NCBI GenBank assembly: GCA_016721845.1
Contig: JADKHK010000003.1
Span: forward strand, 1 to 64,000
Origin: Lysobacterales bacterium
GTDB lineage: Bacteria; Pseudomonadota; Gammaproteobacteria; Xanthomonadales; Ahniellaceae
Direction of reading: 5' to 3'
DNA length: 64,000 nucleotides
Shown: one piece after another, positions 49,621-58,191 of the stretch
How the letters are laid out: the number at the start of each line of letters is the position of its first letter
How positions within the stretch are numbered: position 1 is the first letter of the stretch
The notes under the pieces: model-generated
Seen by the model: only the letters and a program-made list of their open reading frames with translations
Told to the model about the DNA's origin: nothing
Database searches by the model: none
Translations under genes and position numbers: made by a program

Positions 49621-50111
49621 TGGGCCGCGCCTATTTGTCGCTCGGGTCCAACATCGAACCGGCGCGACACCTGCGTGCGGCCATCGTGGCCTTGCGCGAA
49701 CGTTTCGGCGCGGTGCGCGTGTCACCGGTGTATTGCACGCCGGCCATCGGGTTCGACGGCGACGACTTCCTGAATGCCGCAGCGATCATCGAGTCGGATC
49801 TCGACCCGGTTGCGCTGAACGACTGGCTGCACGGACTCGAAGACGCGCACGGTCGCGATCGCAGCGGGCCGCGCTTCGGGCCGCGTCCGCTCGACATCGA
49901 CATCGTCTTCTACGACGACCTGACGCTGGACGGTCCCGGCCACCTGCAAATTCCGCGCGACGAACTGAAGCATGCCTTCGTGCTGAAGCCACTGGCCGAC
50001 CTCGCACCGGACTATGTGCACCCGGCGATCGGCCGCTCGCTGGCGGCGTTGTGGGCAGGATCCGGCCTCGCGATCGGACCCGCAATCGAACTTGCATCGA
50101 CAAACGCCTGA
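49620..50111 (+). CDS. folK: Hydroxymethyl-dihydropterin pyrophosphokinase
   Basis: 163 residues; next step after FolB in folate synthesis. 'AYLSLGSNIEPARHLRAAI', 'YCTPAIGFDGDDFLNAAAI', 'GRDRSGPRFGPRPLDIDIVF' and 'LQIPRDELKHAFVLKPLADL' are the HPPK motifs. The ATG overlaps the folB stop (TGATG), giving tight coupling. Confidence 0.94.
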   Translation: MGRAYLSLGSNIEPARHLRAAIVALRERFGAVRVSPVYCTPAIGFDGDDFLNAAAIIESDLDPVALNDWLHGLEDAHGRDRSGPRFGPRPLDIDIVFYDDLTLDGPGHLQIPRDELKHAFVLKPLADLAPDYVHPAIGRSLAALWAGSGLAIGPAIELASTNA

Positions 50112-50161
50112 GCTTGCCCTAGCGTTCCGCAGTCGCGCATGGGGCGCACGGGAGTTCGAAC

Positions 50162-51007
50162 ATGTTCGCGAAATTTGCGCGCAGCTGGGCACTGGTCAAG
50201 GCCAGTGCCGGGGTGTTGAAGCAGGACAAGGAATTGCTGGTGTTCCCGGCGATCTCGGCGGTGGCCTCATTGCTGGTGATGGCGAGTTTCATCCTGCCGC
50301 TGTTCGGCCTGCTCGACTTCAAGGCGATGGATCAGGGCGAGCGCGAACCGATGTGGCTTTACGCCTGGGTGTTCCTGTTCTACCTGACGCAGTATTTCGT
50401 GATCTTCTACTTCAACACCGCCCTGGTCGGGGCCGCCATGATCCGCCTGCGCGGCGGCGATCCGACCGTGGCGGATGGCCTGAACATCGCCTGGTCCAAG
50501 CGCGGCACGATCTTCGGTTATGCACTGATCGCGGCGACGGTCGGCATGATCCTGCGCGCGATCGAGGAACGCGCCGGTGTCATCGGCAAATGGGTTGCCG
50601 GCCTGTTCGGCGCGGCCTGGACCGTGATCACCTTCATGACCGTGCCGATCCTCGTCAGTCGTGATATCGGCCCGCTCGACGCGGTCAAGGAAAGCGCGAT
50701 GATGCTGAAGAAGACCTGGGGCGAAAACCTGATCGGCCAGGGCGGCGTCGGCGTCGTGTTCGGCTTGCTGCAATTCCTGGTGGTCGCGCTGACGGTGGTC
50801 GCCCTGATCGCCGTGGCCGGGACGAAATCGATGGCCTTGATCGTCACGGTCGGCGCGCTCGGCGTGATCACCATGATGGCGCTGGCGCTGGTCCAGTCGG
50901 CGCTGTCCGGCATCTACTCGGCGGCCCTGTATCGCCATGCGATGGGTGAAGACACCGTCGGCATGGACTCGCAGTTGCTGGCCTCGGCCTTCGCCGCCAA
51001 ACGCTGA
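50162..51007 (+). CDS. DUF6159 membrane protein
   Basis: 281 residues with about six transmembrane helices; the start 'FARSWALVKASAGVLKQDKE' and 'AMMLKKTWGENLIGQGG' are typical of the DUF6159 group. Function unknown. It follows folK by 50 bp with its own ribosome binding site. A hairpin repeat lies between it and the convergent globin gene. Confidence 0.8.
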   Translation: MFAKFARSWALVKASAGVLKQDKELLVFPAISAVASLLVMASFILPLFGLLDFKAMDQGEREPMWLYAWVFLFYLTQYFVIFYFNTALVGAAMIRLRGGDPTVADGLNIAWSKRGTIFGYALIAATVGMILRAIEERAGVIGKWVAGLFGAAWTVITFMTVPILVSRDIGPLDAVKESAMMLKKTWGENLIGQGGVGVVFGLLQFLVVALTVVALIAVAGTKSMALIVTVGALGVITMMALALVQSALSGIYSAALYRHAMGEDTVGMDSQLLASAFAAKR

Positions 51008-51015
51008 TCCCGACC

Positions 51016-51050
51016 TCCGTTCGCCCCGAGCTGGTCGACGGGCGAACGGA
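51016..51050. repeat. REP-like palindrome between convergent genes
   Basis: TCCGTTCGCCC and GGGCGAACGGA form a perfect 11-bp stem around the 13-base loop CGAGCTGGTCGAC. It resembles the widespread extragenic palindrome with a GAGC..GTCGA centre seen in many proteobacterial genomes. Located between two gene 3' ends, it could also end transcription from both sides. Confidence 0.6.
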
Positions 51051-51058
51051 ACGGGTGG

Positions 51059-51490
51059 TCAGCCACGTCGCATCTGTTCGGACACCCATGCGTACAGGCG
51101 CTGCCAGGCGGCGCGGGCATTGCCGTCGAAGGCAGGGCCATTGACCTCGGCGAGGGCCGCCATCAGGGCCTCGCCGACTTCGACATAGTGCGCGAACTTC
51201 ACGCCATAGCCGCGATGGCGCGCACCCAGCGCCTCCAGGGTTCCAGTGAGTTTCTCCGGCTCATCCAGACCGGCCGCGACGACACCGAGCGTCTGCATCA
51301 GTTTCATGCGCTGCTGCGTCATGTCGACCGGGAACAAGCGGCGCAGGGCCGGAGCGCGATCAAACAGCTGCGCGTAGAAACGCGTCGCGAAGCCGTCGGG
51401 GTCGGCCATCACCGGCGCCAGCGTCGCCCGCAGCATCGGGTTGTCCGAGCGCGTGTAGATATCGAACAGCAATTCGGCAGTGTCGCTCAT
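51059..51490 (-). CDS. Globin (bacterial haemoglobin-like)
   Basis: 143 residues with a globin fold pattern: 'FYAQLFDRAPALRRLFPVDM' (C/CD region), a Gln at the distal position in 'TQQRMKLMQTLGVV', and the proximal His in 'ALGARHRGYGVKFAHY'. It is of the single-domain globin type related to flavohaemoglobin or the Vitreoscilla protein, with probable roles in oxygen or nitric oxide handling. It converges on the DUF6159 gene. Confidence 0.85.
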   Translation of the reverse strand: MSDTAELLFDIYTRSDNPMLRATLAPVMADPDGFATRFYAQLFDRAPALRRLFPVDMTQQRMKLMQTLGVVAAGLDEPEKLTGTLEALGARHRGYGVKFAHYVEVGEALMAALAEVNGPAFDGNARAAWQRLYAWVSEQMRRG

Positions 51491-51634
51491 CGGGCACCTT
51501 CAAGGGCGCAGGCCGGTGGATTCCGGCGTGTCGTCCCAGAGGTACGAAGTTTGCGCCAAAAACCGGACATCGGCAGCAGACTTGCCGACAGCGGCACGGA
51601 TCGGGACACTCGCGGCTTCACCGGAGAACCAGCC

Positions 51635-52204
51635 ATGGGCGAGCGTCCGCAAGTCACCAATCTGCTCGATGCGGTCGGGCGCGGCGAGGCGGCCGCGCAG
51701 CGGGAACTGTACGAACTTGCGTACCACGAGCTGAAACGCATCGCCCGTTCGACGCTGAAGAAGGCCGGCGGCGGCGTGACCATGAACCCGAGCACCCTGG
51801 TGCACGAGGCCTACATCAAGCTCTCCGGCGATCTGGGCCGCAAGTTCGAGGGCAGCCACCATTTCTACAGCCTGCTGGCGCGGGCCATGCGCCAGGTCAT
51901 CATCGATTTCTCGCGTGAGCAGATGGCGCAGAAGCGCGGCGTCGGCCTGGTCCGCACGCAACTCACCGAGGGCTTTGTGCAACAAGGCATGGCGCTGGAG
52001 GAATTGCTCTCGGTCGACGATGCGCTGCGCAAGCTCGAAGCGGTCGACCCCGAACTCGCCGAGCTGGTCGAATGGCATTTCTTCGCCGGCCTCAGCTTCG
52101 TCGAGATCGCCGAAGCCCGCGGCGTCACCGAGCGCACCGTGCGCCGCCACTGGGATACCGCGCGCGCCTTCTTGCTGGATGCGTTGCCTGTGGCCGGTGG
52201 GTAG
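51635..52204 (+). CDS. ECF-type RNA polymerase sigma factor
   Basis: 189 residues of the ECF-like sigma family. Region 2 is in 'ELYELAYHELKRIARSTLKK' through 'GSHHFYSLLARAMRQVIIDF', region 4 in 'WHFFAGLSFVEIAEARGVTE' with 'RTVRRHWDTARAFL'. The ATG follows GGAG. Many relatives are encoded beside serine/threonine protein kinases; none is present here, nor is an anti-sigma gene adjacent. Confidence 0.88.
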   Translation: MGERPQVTNLLDAVGRGEAAAQRELYELAYHELKRIARSTLKKAGGGVTMNPSTLVHEAYIKLSGDLGRKFEGSHHFYSLLARAMRQVIIDFSREQMAQKRGVGLVRTQLTEGFVQQGMALEELLSVDDALRKLEAVDPELAELVEWHFFAGLSFVEIAEARGVTERTVRRHWDTARAFLLDALPVAGG

Positions 52205-52235
52205 GGCCAATCGCGGGACTGAGCCCGCGATGCAT

Positions 52236-52979
52236 TCAGATCGACAACGCCCGCCCGCCGTCGACGCGGATGATCTCTCCGGTGATGTAGGGCGCGTCGC
52301 GCAACAGGAACAGCGCCGTGCGGGCGATGTCGGCGGGCTCGCCGGCCCGCGCCAGCGGCGTGCGGGCAAGCAGGTCGCGGCGCTCGCCTTCCGCCTTGCC
52401 GGTTTCGGGCCATAGCACTGCACCGGGTGCGATTCCATTGACGCGCACGGCCGGGCCGAGATCCCTGGCGAGGGCCATCGTCATCATCGCCAGCGCCGCC
52501 TTGGCCATGCTGTAGAGCGGATGTCGTGCCAACGGCCGTTCGCCATAGATGTCGACCAGATTGACGATGCAGCCCCCGGTCTTCGCCAGATGCGGCGCGG
52601 CCGCCTGGGCGAGGAAGAACGGCGCCTTGGCGTTCGCTGCGAACAATTCATCCCAGTGCGCTTCGGTGGCCGCGCCGATCGGCGTCGGGTAGAAGCTCGA
52701 TGCATTGTTGATCAGCGCGTCGATGCGGCCATAGTGGGCGAGCACGCGTTCGATGAAGGGCGACAATGCGCCGGTGTCGGACAGGTCCAGCGGCAGCAGC
52801 AGGCAGGACTGCGCGCGTTTCGCCTCGCATCGGGCCGCCAATGCCTCGGCTTCGGCCCGGGAATGCCGGTAACTGAGCGCAAGGTCGTAGCCGGCCTCGC
52901 ACAGGGTGTCCGCCATGACCGCACCGACCCGTTTTGCCGCCCCGGTGATGATCGCGACCGGCCGGGATGAATCCGTCAT
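52236..52979 (-). CDS. Pteridine reductase-like SDR
   Basis: 247 residues. 'VAIITGAAKRVGAVMADTLC' (TGxxxRxG, the arginine typical of pteridine reductases), 'LINNASSFYPTPIG', 'LVDIYGERPLARHPLYSMAK' with the catalytic Asp-Tyr-Lys, and 'RVNGIAPGAVLWPE' match PTR1/FolM-type reductases that reduce dihydrofolate or dihydropterin. The ATG follows GAGGAG. Divergent from midA. Confidence 0.85.
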   Translation of the reverse strand: MTDSSRPVAIITGAAKRVGAVMADTLCEAGYDLALSYRHSRAEAEALAARCEAKRAQSCLLLPLDLSDTGALSPFIERVLAHYGRIDALINNASSFYPTPIGAATEAHWDELFAANAKAPFFLAQAAAPHLAKTGGCIVNLVDIYGERPLARHPLYSMAKAALAMMTMALARDLGPAVRVNGIAPGAVLWPETGKAEGERRDLLARTPLARAGEPADIARTALFLLRDAPYITGEIIRVDGGRALSI

Positions 52980-53055
52980 CGGGTATGCTCCTCGCCCATT
53001 CGGACGTCGATTGTGCGTGATTCCCCGTGTCCTTGGCGTCATTCCGGAGATCCGC

Positions 53056-54246
53056 TTGCTGCCCCATCTCGACACCAGCCCGTTTCCCGCCCCCAGCGCC
53101 GATGAACTCGCACACAGCGGCGTCCTCGCCGACTTGATCCGGGCCGAAATCCGCGACCACGGCTCGATCCCGTTCTGGCGGTTCATGGAACTGGCCTTGT
53201 ATGCGCCCGGACTCGGCTACTACAGCGCCGGCAAGACCAAGTTCGGGGCCAGTGGCGACTTCATCACCGCACCCGAGATCGGCAGCCTGTTCGCGCGCTG
53301 TGTCGCACGGGCCACTGCGCCGGTGCTGCGCGCCGGAACGGAGGCCGACTTCCTCGAAGTTGGCGGTGGCAGCGGTGCGTTCGCCGCCGCCGCGCTGGCC
53401 GAATGGGAACAGCTCGGCTGCCTGCCGCAGCGCTATCGCATCCTTGACCGCAGCGCCGAACTGCGTGCCCGCCAGCGCGCAACGTTGGAAGCGCGCGTGC
53501 CGCATCTGCTCGGTCGCGTCGATTGGCCCGACACGCCCGCCGAACAACCCTGGCGCGGCGTGCTGTTCGCGAACGAGGTGATCGACGCCCTGCCGGTGCA
53601 CCGCTTCGTGATGCGCGATGGCGAACCGCGCGAGCTGCATGTCGCGGTCGATGCCGAAGGCCGCTTCATCGATGTCGAGCGCGAGGCCGACACCATGCTC
53701 ACCGCCGCCGTCGCGGCCCTGCAACAGGACCTGCTGGCGCCGCTGCCGGAAGGCTATCGCTCGGAAATCCTGCCGCAACTGCCCTGGTGGATCGACGCGG
53801 TCTGCGGACAACTGGTCGCCGGCCTCGCGATCTTCGTCGATTACGGCTATCCGCGCCGCGAGTACTACCTGCCGCAGCGCGATGACGGCACCCTGATCTG
53901 CCATTACCACCATCGCGCGCATGGCGACGCATTGCGCTGGCCGGGGCTGCAGGACATCACCAGTTTCGTCGACTTCACCGCGCTCGCGCTGGCCGGCACG
54001 CATGCGCGGCTGCCGCTGGCGGGCTTCAACGCCCAGGCCTCGTTCCTGATTGCAGCCGGCATCCTCGACATGGTCGAGGAAGCGACGCAACTGAGCGAGA
54101 TCGAACGTTACCGGCTGGCGCAGGAAGTGAAACGGCTGACCTTGCCCGGCGAAATGGGCGAACGCTTCAAGCTGATGAGCTTCGCGCGCGCCATCGACCA
54201 CGTGCCCGAGGCCTTCACCAGCTACGACCAGAGTCGCCGCCTGTGA
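53056..54246 (+). CDS. MidA-family SAM-dependent methyltransferase
   Basis: 396 residues from a TTG start at 53056, chosen because GGAG lies seven bases before it and the family begins here; an in-frame GTG at 53017 is an alternative. 'GSIPFWRFMELALYAPGLGY', 'ASGDFITAPEIGSLFARCVA', SAM site 'DFLEVGGGSGAFAAAAL', and 'FANEVIDALPVHRF' are MidA/NDUFAF7 motifs. Human NDUFAF7 dimethylates a complex I arginine; the bacterial target is not established. The stop overlaps the VanZ-like start. Confidence 0.88.
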   Translation: MLPHLDTSPFPAPSADELAHSGVLADLIRAEIRDHGSIPFWRFMELALYAPGLGYYSAGKTKFGASGDFITAPEIGSLFARCVARATAPVLRAGTEADFLEVGGGSGAFAAAALAEWEQLGCLPQRYRILDRSAELRARQRATLEARVPHLLGRVDWPDTPAEQPWRGVLFANEVIDALPVHRFVMRDGEPRELHVAVDAEGRFIDVEREADTMLTAAVAALQQDLLAPLPEGYRSEILPQLPWWIDAVCGQLVAGLAIFVDYGYPRREYYLPQRDDGTLICHYHHRAHGDALRWPGLQDITSFVDFTALALAGTHARLPLAGFNAQASFLIAAGILDMVEEATQLSEIERYRLAQEVKRLTLPGEMGERFKLMSFARAIDHVPEAFTSYDQSRRL

Positions 54247-54647
54247 GCCTGCGTCCGTTCCCGCATCCGCGGTTGTGGCGCGGCTTGTTCGCGCTGGCGA
54301 TCGCCGGGGTGATCGTGTTGTCGCTGATCTCGAACGAGTCCCTGCGTCAGGTCGACTTCATCGGCAACGACAAGATCGGCCACCTGCTCGCCTACTTCGT
54401 GCTGATGGCCTTCGCGGTGCAGTTGCGTGACGCCTCCAACGACTGGTCGCGCGCCGCCTTCGGCCTGTTGCTGATGAGCATCGTGCTGGAATTCCTGCAA
54501 CAGGCCTCGGGACTGCGCCGCGGCGACATCCACGATGTCTATGCCAATGCCGGCGGCATCGTGCTCGGTGCCCTGACCGGGCTGACGCCGGCGCGAGCCT
54601 GGCTGCTGGCGCTGGACCGGCGGTTCAGCACACACTGCGCGCGCTGA
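54243..54647 (+). CDS. VanZ-like membrane protein
   Basis: 134 residues with about four transmembrane helices and the VanZ pattern 'IGNDKIGHLLAYFVLMAFAV' and 'GDIHDVYANAGGIVLGAL'. The role is unknown outside glycopeptide resistance, and no resistance genes are near. The GTG start overlaps the midA stop by four bases. The 3' end overlaps the end of convergent cca. Confidence 0.85.
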   Translation: MSLRPFPHPRLWRGLFALAIAGVIVLSLISNESLRQVDFIGNDKIGHLLAYFVLMAFAVQLRDASNDWSRAAFGLLLMSIVLEFLQQASGLRRGDIHDVYANAGGIVLGALTGLTPARAWLLALDRRFSTHCAR

Positions 54648-55854
54648 GCATCCGGCAGCGTTCCTCGCGTACTGCGGCACCGACCTCGGGACCCCGCAGG
54701 CCGCGTTCGAGGAACGGCCGTGCGTCGACCCGCAAGGTGGCGACCAGCGCCTGCGCGACGAGATCGCGCGCCGGATAGACGAAGCGATCGATCGATTCGC
54801 CGGCGCGACCGAGTTTGTCGGCCGCACAGGCCAGCGTGATCCGATCGATCCGCTGCGGTTGCCGATAACCATCGAGCCGCTCGATCAAGTCCACCATCGA
54901 CCCCGGCCGCAGTTCCCTGGCGCGATGCAGGTTCAGGTGCTCGCGACACACCACTTCGGCCAATGCGGCGAAGTCGGCCGGCGCACGCAGGCGCGCACAC
55001 ACGGCGCGCAGTGGCGGCACGCCACGCGATTCGTGTTCCAGATGGCGCGGCAGGACCTCACGCGGGGTCAGCGCCTTGCCGAGATCGTGCAGGAGCACGG
55101 CATACCCGACCTGCGCATCGCCCGGGGCCAATCGGGCCGCGGCATCGAGCGCAAGCTCCAGATGCACGCCGGCATCGTATTCGGGATGGAATTCGATCCG
55201 TTGCGGCACGCCATACAAGGCGTCGAGCTCCGGAACGATCACGCGCAATGCGCCACACGCACGCAAGACCCGCACGAACACGCCGGGACGCGGTTCGCCG
55301 AGGGCCAGCCGCAGTTCCTGGAACACGCGCTCGGGCACCAGATGGTCGGCCTCGCCGGCGCCGACCATTTGCCGCATCAACTGCATCGTCTCCGGCGCGA
55401 TGCGGAATCCGAGTGGCGCATAACGGGCCGCGAAACGCGCGACCCGGAGAATGCGCACCGGGTCCTCGGAAAACGCGTCCGACACGTGACGCAACACGCG
55501 TGCTTCGAGGTCGCGCACACCGCCAAACGGATCGACCAGCGCACCGTCCGGCGCTTCCGCGATCGCGTTGATGGTCAGATCGCGACGACGCAGGTCGTCT
55601 TCCAGCGTGACCGTGGCGTCGGCACTGACCACGAAGCCGCGATAGCCGCGGCCGGACTTGCGTTCGGTGCGCGCTAGGGCATGTTCCTCCCTGGTGTGCG
55701 GATGCAGGAACACCGGAAAGTCGCGCCCAACCGGCTGGAAGCCCGCGGCCAGCATGGCCTCCGGCGTTTGCCCGACGACGACATGGTCGCGGTCCTTGAC
55801 GGCACGGCCCAGCAGGCGATCGCGCACCGCACCTCCCACCAGATAGGTGTTCAT
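54625..55854 (-). CDS. cca: Multifunctional CCA tRNA nucleotidyltransferase
   Basis: 409 residues; adds CCA to tRNA 3' ends. N-terminal 'YLVGGAVRDRLLG' and 'RRRDLTINAIAEAPDGALVD' (class II head), 'SEDPVRILRVARFAARY' (neck), and an HD domain 'YAVLLHDLGKALTP', as in the E. coli-type enzyme with phosphohydrolase activity. I chose ATG 55854 (MNTYLVGG). It converges on the VanZ-like gene with 23 bp of overlap. Confidence 0.94.
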   Translation of the reverse strand: MNTYLVGGAVRDRLLGRAVKDRDHVVVGQTPEAMLAAGFQPVGRDFPVFLHPHTREEHALARTERKSGRGYRGFVVSADATVTLEDDLRRRDLTINAIAEAPDGALVDPFGGVRDLEARVLRHVSDAFSEDPVRILRVARFAARYAPLGFRIAPETMQLMRQMVGAGEADHLVPERVFQELRLALGEPRPGVFVRVLRACGALRVIVPELDALYGVPQRIEFHPEYDAGVHLELALDAAARLAPGDAQVGYAVLLHDLGKALTPREVLPRHLEHESRGVPPLRAVCARLRAPADFAALAEVVCREHLNLHRARELRPGSMVDLIERLDGYRQPQRIDRITLACAADKLGRAGESIDRFVYPARDLVAQALVATLRVDARPFLERGLRGPEVGAAVREERCRMLSARSVC

Positions 55855-55949
55855 CGCCGGCACTCGCGTATGCTTGCGCATCCGTCGTTGCACATTCCGT
55901 TCACTCCCTGGCCGCCACGCTGCCGAACCTGATTCTCGACGCCATTGCC

Positions 55950-56810
55950 ATGTTGCGCCAGTCCATTCCCGCCCTCGCCCTGTTGCTGCTGCCCGTTGCG
56001 TCCTTGCATGCGGCCGACGAAGGACGGCTGAAGGCGACCGGCGGCCTGATGTCGATCGAGGCTGCCGGCGGTGGCGGGCTGGTGCCCTGGGCGGTGCTGT
56101 CCGGACTGTCGACACGACCGGGCTTCGATGCGGTCGCGGGTGCGTCGTTCACCCGCGTTGGCGATTTCCGCCTGGAGACCCTCGGCCTGTCGGCGTCCTG
56201 GCATGACCGGTTCGAATTGTCGCTTGGGCGCCAGCAATTCAGCGTCGACCGCGGCCTGTTGCCGGAAGGCATCGACCGCCGAATCGGCCAGACCGTGCTT
56301 GGCGCGAAGCTGCGGGTCGCCGGCGATCTGATCTATGGCGACCTGCCGCAGATGGCGGTCGGCCTGCAGTACAAGCACAGCGACTCCGATGTGCTGGCGG
56401 GTGCGCTCGGCGCGCGCCGCAACGACGATGTCGAGGCCTACTTCAGCGTCACTCGACTGTTCCTCGCCGGCCCCTTCGACCGCAATTGGCTGCTCAACGG
56501 CAGCGTGCGCGCGACCCGCGCAAATGAAACCGGATTGCTCGGCTTCGGTTCGCCCGACGACAACGGCTATGCGCTGGTCGGCGAGTTCTCGGCGGCGATG
56601 TTCTTCAATCCCGAATTCGCGCTCGGCGCCGAATATCGGCAGAAGCCCGACGGCCTGCCGGGTTTGGGCGAATCCGACTGGCGCGACGTGTTCGTGGCCT
56701 GGGTGCCGTCGAAGCGTTTCAGTCTTGCCGTCGCCTGGGTCGATCTCGGCACCATCGCCGCGCGACCGGACCAGGACGGCGTGTTCATCTCGATGACGGG
56801 GAACTGGTGA
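55950..56810 (+). CDS. DUF3034 outer-membrane-like protein
   Basis: 286 residues with a signal peptide (MLRQSIPALALLLLPVASLHA) and alternating beta strands ending 'GVFISMTGNW', typical of an outer-membrane barrel. 'LLPEGIDRRIGQTVLGAKLR' and 'LALGAEYRQKPDGLPGLGES'-type segments match DUF3034. Function unknown. The stop overlaps the start of the truncated haemoglobin gene (TGATG), suggesting the two products work together. Confidence 0.78.
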   Translation: MLRQSIPALALLLLPVASLHAADEGRLKATGGLMSIEAAGGGGLVPWAVLSGLSTRPGFDAVAGASFTRVGDFRLETLGLSASWHDRFELSLGRQQFSVDRGLLPEGIDRRIGQTVLGAKLRVAGDLIYGDLPQMAVGLQYKHSDSDVLAGALGARRNDDVEAYFSVTRLFLAGPFDRNWLLNGSVRATRANETGLLGFGSPDDNGYALVGEFSAAMFFNPEFALGAEYRQKPDGLPGLGESDWRDVFVAWVPSKRFSLAVAWVDLGTIAARPDQDGVFISMTGNW

Positions 56811-57238
56811 TGCGCATGTTCATGGCCACATGGCCGATCGGATTGCTGATCGCCCTGCTCTCGGCTTGCGCGACGACGCGCGAGGCGCGCCTGTACGACG
56901 CACTCGGCGGTGAGGCCGGCGTCGCGAAACTGGTCGACGCCATCACCGCGGAATATCGCGAGGACACGAAGATCGGCTTTCTCTTCCAGGACACCGACCA
57001 GGATTATTTCCGGGCGCGGCTGCGCGAACACATCTGCCAGATCAGCGATGGCGGTTGCGAATACACCGGGTTGAGCATGGTCGAAGCACATTCCGGCATG
57101 GACCTGTCGGAAGCGCAGTTCAATGATTTCGTCGCCGCCTCGCGCCGCGCGATGAGCAAGGCCGGCTTCGCCATCGGCGTGCAGAATCGTCTGCTCGCTC
57201 GCCTCGCGCCGATGCGCGGCGAGGTCATCCACCAGTAG
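56810..57238 (+). CDS. Lipoprotein-type group 1 truncated haemoglobin
   Basis: 142 residues. A signal peptide with lipobox 'ALLSAC' precedes a truncated-globin domain ('LYDALGGEAGVAKLVDAITA', then 'LREHICQISDGGCEYTGLSM', and proximal His in 'VEAHSGMDLSEAQF'). Membrane-anchored, exported truncated haemoglobins are uncommon. A role in nitric oxide or oxygen handling in the periplasm is inference. Coupled to the DUF3034 gene. The 3' end overlaps the convergent dehydrogenase gene by 14 bp. Confidence 0.85.
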   Translation: MRMFMATWPIGLLIALLSACATTREARLYDALGGEAGVAKLVDAITAEYREDTKIGFLFQDTDQDYFRARLREHICQISDGGCEYTGLSMVEAHSGMDLSEAQFNDFVAASRRAMSKAGFAIGVQNRLLARLAPMRGEVIHQ

Positions 57239-58151
57239 CCGAGGCCTTCGGCCGCAGATACAGCGGCACCGACTGCGCCATCGTCGTCTTGGCAATGCCT
57301 AGGCGGGTCAGCCCATCCTCGGCACCGACGACCGAATCCACGGCCAGCGAACGAAAGTTGTCGAGCGACAGCGGCTTGTTCGCGAGTGGCCAAAGACCGA
57401 ACGCCGCGGCCTGGCACCAGCCGAGCGCCTTCGGCATCGGTACGATGAGTCGGCGCAGGCCCAGCCAATGCGCGGCGTGCCGCACGATGTCGGCGAGCGT
57501 GACGACGTCCGGTCCGCCGAGTTCGTAGACTTGCCCGATACTCTCGTCGCGCCGGGAGGCACGCGCGAAGGCTTCCGCGACATCCTCGACGGCCACCGGC
57601 TGGAAGTGGGCATCGGCCCCCGCCAGCGGCATCACCGGCGACAGTTTCAACAACTCGGCGAAGCGGCAGAACAGGCCGTCGCCACGACCGAAGATCACCG
57701 ACGGCCGAAAGATCGTCCAGCGCAGGCCGCTGGCCTGCACTGCAGCGTCAGCAGCACCACGCGTGCGCAAGTAGTGACTGTCGCCGCGACCTGCATTCAA
57801 GGCGCTCATCTGCAGCAGACGTGTCACTCCGGCTTGTCGACAAGCCGCCACGACTGTCTCCGTGAGTTGCACATGCGCGCGCTCGAACCCGCGACCTCCT
57901 GCACCACCGAAACCGGATTCATTGAGGATGCCGACGAGGTTCACCACCACGTCGGCGCCGGTGATCGCCCGCGCCAGCCATGCCCCGTCGTAGACGTCGC
58001 CTTCGCGCAGTGACACGCCGGGCTGCAGCGCGACTTCGCGGTGCCAGCTGCGGTTGCGCGTCAGCACCACGACCGTATGACCGTCGCGCACCCATCGCCG
58101 CGACAGCACCTGGCCCACGAACCCACTGCCGCCCAACATCACGATGCGCAT
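57225..58151 (-). CDS. NAD(P)-binding epimerase/NDUFA9-like protein
   Basis: 308 residues, atypical SDR. 'IVMLGGSGFVGQVLSRRWVR' (GxxGxxG), 'DVVVNLVGILNES' and 'SALNAGRGDSHYLRTRGAAD' resemble the complex I NDUFA9-like group, with 'FRPSVIFGRGDGLFCRFAEL'. It may bind NADPH and help with quinone or lipid enzymes; the substrate is unknown. Upstream is slt on the same strand but 40 bp apart. Confidence 0.8.
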   Translation of the reverse strand: MRIVMLGGSGFVGQVLSRRWVRDGHTVVVLTRNRSWHREVALQPGVSLREGDVYDGAWLARAITGADVVVNLVGILNESGFGGAGGRGFERAHVQLTETVVAACRQAGVTRLLQMSALNAGRGDSHYLRTRGAADAAVQASGLRWTIFRPSVIFGRGDGLFCRFAELLKLSPVMPLAGADAHFQPVAVEDVAEAFARASRRDESIGQVYELGGPDVVTLADIVRHAAHWLGLRRLIVPMPKALGWCQAAAFGLWPLANKPLSLDNFRSLAVDSVVGAEDGLTRLGIAKTTMAQSVPLYLRPKASATGG

Positions 58152-58191
58152 GCTGATCCCTTCAGACGCAACGATGATGACGCCCCCAGCG

